From Enterovibrio nigricans DSM 22720 (lineage in GTDB: Bacteria > Pseudomonadota > Gammaproteobacteria > Enterobacterales > Vibrionaceae), in NCBI RefSeq assembly GCF_900167155.1, contig NZ_FUXU01000009.1, positions 1 through 64,000 on the forward strand: a stretch of 64,000 bases of DNA, in the 5' to 3' direction. This document shows, piece by piece, positions 57,948-64,000 of this stretch (position 1 is its first letter; every line of letters begins with the position of its first letter). The notes under the pieces are model-generated. The model ran no database searches. It was not told where the DNA came from and saw only the letters and a list, made by a program, of their open reading frames with translations. Made by a program: the position numbers and the translations under genes.

Positions 57948-58486
57948 CCCGCAAGAGAAAAGCCCGCAAAGTTGGCTCTGAAGGGCCAGCGCAATATGCT
58001 GATAAGTCACTGAGCCGCGAAGATGTTGCATCACTTGCGCGTAAGCGTAAAAATCGCCGCAAAGGTTTGAAAGCTGGCTCTCGTCATTCTGGTGGTAAAG
58101 AAGAACAAGCGCGTTTAGCACAGCAACAACGTGACCCGCGCCTTGGCAGCAAGAAGCCCATTCAACTGGTTGTTGAAGCAAAGCCACATCCAAAATCAGC
58201 AGCAGCGAAGAAAGCACGTAAATTGAGTGCAGCGCAAGAGCTGGAGATGCTGGAAAACGATGCACAATTAAATGTACTGCTTGATCGTATTGAAAACGGT
58301 GAAAGTCTGGGGGCGGGCCTGCAGTCTTATGTGGATGAGAAACTGGATCGTATTGAAGTACTGATGAAGCAACTGGGTATCTTCGATGACGAAGAGCCAG
58401 AAGAAGATAAGCCGGTGAAGTCAAAACGCCGTGGCGATGATGATTTGCTGGCTGAGTTTGAAAACATCAAATTTGATCAGGAGTAA
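57944..58486 (+). CDS. yihI: Der GTPase-activating protein YihI
   Basis: YihI stimulates the GTPase Der in ribosome assembly. The 180-residue protein has a highly basic N-terminal half (TRKRKARKVGSEGP, ARKRKNRRKGLKAGSRH) and a folded helical segment (LEMLENDAQLNVLLDRIENG, then DEKLDRIEVLMKQLGI), with an acidic C-terminus. Placement near engB and hemN is the usual one. Confidence 0.94.
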   Translation: MTRKRKARKVGSEGPAQYADKSLSREDVASLARKRKNRRKGLKAGSRHSGGKEEQARLAQQQRDPRLGSKKPIQLVVEAKPHPKSAAAKKARKLSAAQELEMLENDAQLNVLLDRIENGESLGAGLQSYVDEKLDRIEVLMKQLGIFDDEEPEEDKPVKSKRRGDDDLLAEFENIKFDQE

Positions 58487-58489
58487 GTG

Positions 58490-58984
58490 TTGGAGACTCT
58501 TCCTTTAGGTGTTGTTGCGCTTGGTGGCGTAATCATTCTTAGCTTGGCGGTGTATGCAGGCTGGTTGTTAGCGAAATTACGCCAACAAACCAAAACGCAG
58601 CAAGCGGCCATGAATGAAGCCATCAAACAGCGTAACCTGAAAATCATTGAAAGTGTGGATGTGATTGCGATGGCGACGTTGCAAGAGCAATGCGACTTGT
58701 CGGAAGCTGCGATTCGTCTCTACATGATCATGGATCACCTGCAAGGAGAGAAGCGCGTCGAATTCCCTACGCGTTTTCCCGCACTGTATGAATTGTATGA
58801 TGTGGTGAAAGACATGCCACGCGGCGATGCGCGCAAAGACATTCCCAAAAAGGAACGTATGCGCCACGACATGAGCCGCATGAAAGCAGAGTCTCGCCTT
58901 CAGCAAGCTATTCATACTGAACTGGAGGAAATTTTGGCATTCACGGGTGCCAAAATGACCCCAGTGAGAACACTTGTCAGCTGA
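58490..58984 (+). CDS. DUF2489 membrane-anchored protein
   Basis: A protein of about 164 residues with one N-terminal membrane helix (LGVVALGGVIILSLAVYAGW) and a cytoplasmic helical domain (CDLSEAAIRLYMIMDHLQGE, YELYDVVKDMPRGDARKDIP). It belongs to DUF2489, found next to yihI and hemN in vibrios and E. coli; function unknown. The start may be GTG at 58487 or TTG at 58490; AGGAG at 58480-58484 fits the TTG better. Confidence 0.85.
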   Translation: METLPLGVVALGGVIILSLAVYAGWLLAKLRQQTKTQQAAMNEAIKQRNLKIIESVDVIAMATLQEQCDLSEAAIRLYMIMDHLQGEKRVEFPTRFPALYELYDVVKDMPRGDARKDIPKKERMRHDMSRMKAESRLQQAIHTELEEILAFTGAKMTPVRTLVS

Positions 58985-59041
58985 ACAGTACGATCAGCTC
59001 AACAGATTTACCGGGCGAAGCCCGAGAAAGATTCATCCGCG

Positions 59042-59112
59042 ACCGGAGAGTGTGTAAAAATACAGCTGAGCATTTTAGCTTGGGTGGATTACCTCTCCGG
59101 TTGTTTATTTTT
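59042..59112 (+). promoter_or_regulatory. Long hairpin in the spacer before hemN
   Basis: ACCGGAGAG (59042-59050) pairs with CTCTCCGGT (59093-59101), with an inner AAAAT/ATTTT stem, followed by TTGTTTATTTTT. It ends 24 bases before hemN. It may terminate the yihI operon or act as a structured 5' leader of hemN; the sequence alone does not decide. Confidence 0.45.
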
Positions 59113-59125
59113 GGCGGGAACATAG

Positions 59126-60499
59126 ATGTCTAAGCAGCAAATTATTTGGGACCAGACACTGATTGAGAAGTATAACTACTCAGGTCCTCGTTACACGTCT
59201 TACCCTACCGCACTGGAATTTCACGAAGTGTTCACTGCGGCTGAATTTGACATGGCGTGTACCCAGTATCCAGAGCGTAATTTATCGCTCTACGTACACA
59301 TCCCATTCTGCCATACCCTTTGCTATTACTGCGGCTGCAATAAAGTCGTAACCCGCCATGCTCACAAAGCGGATGAATATCTGGATGCGTTGGAACTCGA
59401 AATTCGCCAACGTGCTTACTTGCTTCGCGAACGTAATGTCACCCAATTGCATTGGGGGGGAGGTACACCGACCTTCCTGACAAAAGCACAAATATCACGT
59501 CTCATGTCTTTACTTCGTCAGGAGTTTCGCCTGTCTGATGACGCAGAGATCAGCATTGAGGTCGATCCACGTGAAGTGGAGTTGGATGTGCTAGACCACC
59601 TGCGTGCGGAAGGCTTTAACCGTCTGAGCATTGGGGTACAGGACTTTGATAAAGCGGTTCAGAAAGCGGTTAACCGTGAACAAGATGAAGACTTTATTAA
59701 AGCCATGGTGGCGCGCGCTAAAGATCTAGGCTTTCGCTCAACCAATCTGGATTTGATTTATGGCTTGCCGCACCAGAATGTTGAGACATTTGCGAAAACC
59801 CTAGAACAAGTGCTGACGATGAAGCCTGGTCGCTTGTCCGTGTTTAATTACGCGCACCTGCCGCAGCTTTTTGCCGCGCAGCGTAAGATCAAAGAAGACA
59901 AGCTACCATCACCGCGCGAAAAATTGGCAATGCTAGAGCAAACCATCTCGACGCTGACAGGCGCGGGTTATCAGTTTATTGGTATGGATCACTTTGCGTT
60001 GCCGGATGATGAGCTTGCTGTCGCGCAGCGTGAGGGCATTCTTCACCGTAACTTCCAAGGTTATACCACGCAAGGTGATTGTGACTTACTCGGCATGGGT
60101 GTGTCGGCGATCTCTATGATTGGCGATTGCTACGCGCAAAATCAAAAAGAGCTGAAAAAGTACTATCAACAGGTTGATGAGCAGCGTCATGCTTTGTGGA
60201 AAGGTGTGATGTTGGATGCCGATGATTTGCTGCGTCGTGAAGTGATCAAGTCGTTGATTTGTAACTTCGCGCTAGACAAGCGTACGATTGAGCGTGAATT
60301 CAATGTGGATTTCGACAGTTACTTTGCCGAAGACCTGGGGCTCCTCAAGTGCTTTATTGATGATGAATTGGTGACTGTTGATACGGATACCATAGCTGTC
60401 ACGTTGAAAGGCCGATTGTTGATTCGCAACATCTGCATGTGCTTTGACACCTATCTGCGAGATCGTGCCCGCCAGCAGCAGTTCTCTCGCGTGATCTGA
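59126..60499 (+). CDS. hemN: Oxygen-independent coproporphyrinogen III oxidase HemN
   Basis: A radical SAM enzyme that decarboxylates coproporphyrinogen III to protoporphyrinogen IX without oxygen. The 457-residue protein has the cluster motif C-x3-C-x2-C in IPFCHTLCYYCGCN, the GGGTPTFL glycine motif, the N-terminal YTSYPTALEFH segment and HFALPDDELAVAQREG, specific for true HemN. GGCGGGA precedes the ATG. No clear FNR box was found upstream. A terminator follows. Confidence 0.97.
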   Translation: MSKQQIIWDQTLIEKYNYSGPRYTSYPTALEFHEVFTAAEFDMACTQYPERNLSLYVHIPFCHTLCYYCGCNKVVTRHAHKADEYLDALELEIRQRAYLLRERNVTQLHWGGGTPTFLTKAQISRLMSLLRQEFRLSDDAEISIEVDPREVELDVLDHLRAEGFNRLSIGVQDFDKAVQKAVNREQDEDFIKAMVARAKDLGFRSTNLDLIYGLPHQNVETFAKTLEQVLTMKPGRLSVFNYAHLPQLFAAQRKIKEDKLPSPREKLAMLEQTISTLTGAGYQFIGMDHFALPDDELAVAQREGILHRNFQGYTTQGDCDLLGMGVSAISMIGDCYAQNQKELKKYYQQVDEQRHALWKGVMLDADDLLRREVIKSLICNFALDKRTIEREFNVDFDSYFAEDLGLLKCFIDDELVTVDTDTIAVTLKGRLLIRNICMCFDTYLRDRARQQQFSRVI

Positions 60500-60520
60500 T
60501 TCTTTCGTACATCGAAAAAC

Positions 60521-60549
60521 AAAAAAAGCCGCATGAAGCGGCTTTTTTT
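60521..60549 (+). terminator. Terminator after hemN
   Basis: AAAAAGCCGC / GCGGCTTTTT with a 5-base loop and seven T; the A tract makes it usable by the small minus-strand ORF as well. Confidence 0.88.
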
Positions 60550-60571
60550 GTGCAGGTTAGCGAATGCTCGC

Positions 60572-60682
60572 TTACACACTGCCGATACTGATTACCGCCA
60601 GCACCACAGCAAGGGCTGCCGCGGCCAGTTGACCTGGACCCGCAGCAACAATTTCATTCGCAGTCAGCATTGCGTCGAACAT
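60572..60682 (-). CDS. Putative 36-residue hydrophobic small protein
   Basis: ATG to TAA on the minus strand encodes 36 residues starting MFDAMLTANEIVAAGPGQ, followed by a 17-residue hydrophobic segment (LAAAALAVVLAVISIGS). An in-frame ATG at 60694 would add four residues. GAG lies seven bases before the ATG. It is downstream of add on the same strand and just before a hairpin that can terminate it. No family is recognised; a chance frame cannot be excluded. Confidence 0.4.
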   Translation of the reverse strand: MFDAMLTANEIVAAGPGQLAAAALAVVLAVISIGSV

Positions 60683-60753
60683 AAAGCGTCTCATACGGCG
60701 TTAGTCAAAAAACGGCAGCATTGCCGGTGTTGTTGTATACATTTGGGATATGT

Positions 60754-61758
60754 TTAGCGACGTGCCTGCGCTTTCGCTCTCAACGTTGCTTTTTCACTGT
60801 CAGACAGAAAGGCTATCTCTAAACCATTTTCTTGAAGCTGGGTGATTTGCGCTTGTGTTAGGCCAGCATTCGGTGCCGCCACTTCGTACTCATTAGGAAG
60901 TTCAATACCGGAAACGGCAGGATCGTCAGTGTTTAGCGTTGCGAGAATGCCGTGATCTAAAAACTGCTTAACAGGGTGGCTCTCCAGTGATGCAACTGTG
61001 CTGGTTTGTACGTTTGAGGTAAGGCAAGATTCAATACCGATATGGTGTTTCGCCAGATAGTCCATCAGCGTAGGATCTTCGATGGCTTTCACGCCGTGGC
61101 CGATGCGGGTTGCGCCAAGTTCGTTGATGGCTTGCCACATACTTTCCGCGCCTGCCGCTTCGCCTGCGTGAACCGTAACATTCAGATTAGCTTTACGTAC
61201 TTTGGCAAAGTGGTCATTAAATTGGTGACCTGGTTGACCCAGTTCATCACCGGCCAAATCGATCGCAACCAGGTGTTGTTTCAGAGCGACGAGTGCATTC
61301 AACTCTTGCATACAGGCATCCACACCGAAAGTGCGGCTCATGATACCAATCAGGTTGGTTTTGACACCGAAATCGCGACTGCCTGATGCCACACCATCAA
61401 TAATTGCTTCTACCACGCCCTGTACTGGCAAGTTGTGTTTCATTGCCATGTAGTAAGGAGAGAAACGCAGTTCTGCGTAATCAATTCGCGCATTCAGTGC
61501 ATCTTCTACGTTTTCGTACGCGACGCGACGTACCGCATCCAGATCGCCCAACACGGCTACACCCCAATCCAGCTTTGACAGAAAGCCAACCAGATCTGGC
61601 TCATTCGACATCACCTGAACATGAGGTCGAAGTGCTTCGATGCTATTAGCAGGTAAAGGCATACCAAATTTCTGACCTAGTTCCAGAATGGTGTTAATGC
61701 GAATGTTGCCATCGAGGTGACGGTGCAGATCCGTCAATGGAAGGTGGGTAGCGATCAT
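60754..61758 (-). CDS. add: Adenosine deaminase
   Basis: Deaminates adenosine and deoxyadenosine to inosine forms. The 334-residue TIM-barrel protein has the zinc ligands in [18 protein letters not shown] (with the catalytic Glu), IGHGVKAI and the late NTDDPAVSG. The frame opens at 61806, but family N-termini ([17 protein letters not shown]) and AAGGA upstream set the start at 61758. It is downstream of ntrC on the same strand; the 147-base spacer shows no strong terminator. Confidence 0.96.
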   Translation of the reverse strand: MIATHLPLTDLHRHLDGNIRINTILELGQKFGMPLPANSIEALRPHVQVMSNEPDLVGFLSKLDWGVAVLGDLDAVRRVAYENVEDALNARIDYAELRFSPYYMAMKHNLPVQGVVEAIIDGVASGSRDFGVKTNLIGIMSRTFGVDACMQELNALVALKQHLVAIDLAGDELGQPGHQFNDHFAKVRKANLNVTVHAGEAAGAESMWQAINELGATRIGHGVKAIEDPTLMDYLAKHHIGIESCLTSNVQTSTVASLESHPVKQFLDHGILATLNTDDPAVSGIELPNEYEVAAPNAGLTQAQITQLQENGLEIAFLSDSEKATLRAKAQARR

Positions 61759-61905
61759 GAAATTATCCTTATATTTACTTTTCGCAATTATAAAGGCTAT
61801 GAACAAGATCGTCAGTACAGCTTAAGGGACAATCCGTCCAAAAGGGCGGAATTAGGAATATTGTTTACTGAATGTGTTGATATTTTGAGCTAAAGCACAA
61901 TTGCA

Positions 61906-63315
61906 TCAGGGCATTTGCAATTCTTTAAGTTTGCGCGTGAGCGTGTTTCGTCCCCAGCCCAGCAATTTTGCCGCCTCTTGTTTGTGGCCGCGTGTGTGGC
62001 TGAGTGCTTCTCGAAGTAGTATGCGCTCAAACTCAGGCAAGGCTTCACGCAGCAAATTGTCGTCGCCATTCACCAGTGAGCTTTTCGCCCATTTGGAGAG
62101 TGCCATTTGCCAGCTGTCTCCCTCTCCACTGATGCTGCCCGCGGCCTCTGGCTGCATCAGTTCGGGTGGCAAGTCTTCAGGTAAGATTTCCTTTCCGCTG
62201 GCCATCACGGTGAGCCACCGACAGATGTTCTCCAGTTGGCGAACATTGCCTGGCCACGGCAGCGATGAAATCAGCTCAAGTGTGGTGGGGTGCAGGGATT
62301 TGACTTCGATATCGAGTTCGTCGGACGCGCGTTTTAAGAAATGCTTCGCCAATTGACCAATGTCCTGTCGACGCTCTCGCAGCGGCGGTAAATGCACACG
62401 GATAACGTTTAAGCGGTGAAATAAATCTTCACGAAAACTGCCTTCTGCAGCCAGTTTTTCCAAATTCTGGTGTGTAGCGGCAATGATGCGCACATCCACC
62501 TTAATCGCTTGATGGCCTCCCACACGATAAAATTGTCCGTCGGACAGCACGCGCAGTAGGCGAGTTTGGATATCCAGCGGCATATCGCCAATTTCATCAA
62601 GAAAGAGAGTGCCGCCGTTTGCCTGTTCAAAGCGACCTTGGCGGACGCTGTTCGCTCCGGTAAATGCCCCTTTCTCATGACCAAACAACTCTGATTCAAT
62701 CAAATCTTTCGGGATTGCCGCCATGTTAAGGGCGATGAACGCGTTGCTTGAGCGTGGACTATGTCGGTGGAGGGCATGCGCCACCAACTCTTTACCTGTG
62801 CCCGATTCGCCGTTTATGAGCACCGAGATCGACGAGCGAGATAAGCGACCGATGGCGCGAAACACTTCCTGCATTGATGGGGCTTCGCCGATGATTTCAG
62901 GGACGTCTTCTTTATGTTCTTTCGGCGCGCGTTTGCGTTTTTGCTCTTGGCTGTGCGAAACAGCACGTTCCACCAAAGCGACGGCTTCATCGATATCAAA
63001 TGGCTTTGGCAGGTACTCAAAGGCCCCTTTTTGATACGCACTGACTGCGGCATCAAGATCTGAATGTGCAGTCATGATGATGACGGGCAGGGTAGGGTAT
63101 TCTTTCTGTAAACGATTGAGCAGGGTGAAGCCGTCGGTTCCCGGCATACGGATGTCTGAGACGAGCACATCCGGGACTTCTCGGTTGAGCCCTTCTAACA
63201 CGCTGTCTGCATCGGCAAAGGTCTCACAGGCCAAATCCGCGGCATTTAGAGTGCGTTCTAATACCCAGCGGATGGAGCTGTCGTCATCGACAACCCAGAT
63301 AAGTCCTTTGCTCAT
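61906..63315 (-). CDS. glnG: Nitrogen regulation response regulator NtrC (GlnG)
   Basis: A sigma-54 activator of 469 residues: receiver domain with the phosphorylated Asp in [16 protein letters not shown]+ domain with GESGTGKE, the sigma-54 loop GAFTGA ([10 protein letters not shown]) and [14 protein letters not shown], and a Fis-type helix-turn-helix at the end ([20 protein letters not shown]). It activates nitrogen-limitation genes such as glnA when phosphorylated by NtrB. It lies nine bases after ntrB. Confidence 0.97.
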   Translation of the reverse strand: MSKGLIWVVDDDSSIRWVLERTLNAADLACETFADADSVLEGLNREVPDVLVSDIRMPGTDGFTLLNRLQKEYPTLPVIIMTAHSDLDAAVSAYQKGAFEYLPKPFDIDEAVALVERAVSHSQEQKRKRAPKEHKEDVPEIIGEAPSMQEVFRAIGRLSRSSISVLINGESGTGKELVAHALHRHSPRSSNAFIALNMAAIPKDLIESELFGHEKGAFTGANSVRQGRFEQANGGTLFLDEIGDMPLDIQTRLLRVLSDGQFYRVGGHQAIKVDVRIIAATHQNLEKLAAEGSFREDLFHRLNVIRVHLPPLRERRQDIGQLAKHFLKRASDELDIEVKSLHPTTLELISSLPWPGNVRQLENICRWLTVMASGKEILPEDLPPELMQPEAAGSISGEGDSWQMALSKWAKSSLVNGDDNLLREALPEFERILLREALSHTRGHKQEAAKLLGWGRNTLTRKLKELQMP

Positions 63316-63324
63316 GATGTCCCC

Positions 63325-63999
63325 TTAACGTTTGATCGGTAGCAAGATGGTAAAAGTGGTATGCCCAGGCCAACTGTTCACGTAAATCTTTCCCTTATGT
63401 TGATCAATAAGGTTCCGCGTGATGGATAAACCAAGCCCCGTACCTCCGGGCCGGCCAGATACCATGGGATAAAATAAGGTGTCTTGAATATCAGGGCTGA
63501 TACCTGGACCATTGTCCGTAATATCAATGCGCGCAGCTAAGCGATGCCGCTTGCCGTGTATTACCACCTGATGTTCGGTGCGTGTGCGCAGTGAAATTTC
63601 GCCTTCTGGTGTGTTGTTTAAAATTTCCGCAGCATTACTCACAACATTCAGCAGTGCTTGTTCAAGTTGATCAGGATCCATTTCCAAATCAGGCAGACTA
63701 GGGTCGTAATCTCGCGTTATGCGCACATCACTGGCACTGAGTTCAACCAGTTGCCGTACTTTTTCCAGAACGACGTGAATATTTTCCTGTTGAGTACTGC
63801 CTGGACGCTGTGGCCCGAGGAGGCGATCGACCAAGTTTCTTAGTCGGTCAGCTTGTTCAATGATAATCCGGGTGTACTCCGTAAGACTTGGGTCTGGCAG
63901 CATTTTTTCGAGCAATTGCGCCGCGCCGCGAAGGCCGCCAAGTGGATTTTTTATCTCGTGCGCAAGGCCTCGCACGAGTTCTTTCGCTGCTTGCTGTTG
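63325..63999 (-). CDS. glnL: Nitrogen regulation sensor kinase NtrB (GlnL), C-terminal part (partial)
   Basis: The frame runs off the right end of the window. The visible 224 residues hold the dimerisation/phosphoacceptor helix with His in [15 protein letters not shown], the N box [10 protein letters not shown], the G1 box DNGPGISP, the F-box region [12 protein letters not shown] and TGLGLSI. The PAS-type N-terminal half is missing only because of the window edge. With PII it controls NtrC phosphorylation. An internal GTG at 63973-63975 is not the real start. Confidence 0.95.
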   Translation of the reverse strand, partial: QQQAAKELVRGLAHEIKNPLGGLRGAAQLLEKMLPDPSLTEYTRIIIEQADRLRNLVDRLLGPQRPGSTQQENIHVVLEKVRQLVELSASDVRITRDYDPSLPDLEMDPDQLEQALLNVVSNAAEILNNTPEGEISLRTRTEHQVVIHGKRHRLAARIDITDNGPGISPDIQDTLFYPMVSGRPGGTGLGLSITRNLIDQHKGKIYVNSWPGHTTFTILLPIKR

Positions 64000-64000
64000 T

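Overview
The window is chromosomal DNA of a gammaproteobacterium of the Vibrionaceae. The evidence is gene content and order: thiCEFSGH, ubiE-ubiJ-ubiB, tatABC-tatD-hemB, hemCDXY divergent from cyaA, cyaY-lptM-lysA-dapF-xerC-yigB, polA followed by Spot 42 RNA and engB, a c4 cytochrome, a Csr-type RNA, yihI, hemN and ntrBC. Base composition near 48-50 % GC and the exact gene mix would fit the Grimontia/Enterovibrio branch, but that placement is inference. Nearly all of it is conserved core chromosome; I see no insertion sequence, no CRISPR array and no rRNA operon.

Layout. Bases 1-390 are the edge of an integrated element: the C-terminus of a tyrosine integrase, a terminator and an att site that repeats the 3' part of tRNA-Trp. 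0.5-6.7 kb: fluoride channel, TPP riboswitch and the thiamine operon thiCEFSGH. 6.7-12.3 kb: aminopeptidase P, a LysR regulator divergent from a Bcr/CflA efflux pump, a small H-NS-like protein and an EamA permease. 12.4-20.6 kb: rmuC, ubiquinone genes, the Tat translocase, tatD and hemB. 20.6-25.6 kb: asnC, a large periplasmic-sensor GGDEF/EAL protein, rsmJ and two very small genes. 25.8-33.2 kb: haem genes hemCDXY, cyaA and cyaY. 33.4-38 kb: lptM, lysA, dapF, a DUF484 gene, xerC and yigB.

38-40.3 kb is a four-gene hvfABCD-type (bufferin) operon: a secreted Cys-containing precursor peptide, a DUF692/MNIO enzyme, its DUF2063 partner and a DoxX membrane protein. It sits between yigB and uvrD, which are neighbours in E. 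coli. 40.7-50.2 kb: uvrD, a DUF2780 protein, ggt, rarD, recQ, yhhQ and a GNAT acetyltransferase. 50.2-57.3 kb is rich in small RNAs: RyhB with a strong Fur box, an origin-like spacer before polA, Spot 42, an unnamed sRNA with its own promoter and terminator, a possible further transcript, and a Csr-type RNA with 19 GGA motifs. 57.3-64 kb: a methyltransferase, yihI, a DUF2489 gene, hemN, a 36-codon ORF, add, ntrC and the 3' part of ntrB, which runs off the end.

Functional links: porphyrin synthesis appears in three places (hemB, hemCDXY, hemN), with cytochrome c4 as a haem user and RyhB/Fur as the iron regulator. The central regulators (CyaA, Spot 42, RyhB, Csr RNA, NtrBC) connect carbon, iron and nitrogen control. 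The most interesting material lies in the non-coding and very small elements and in the bufferin operon.
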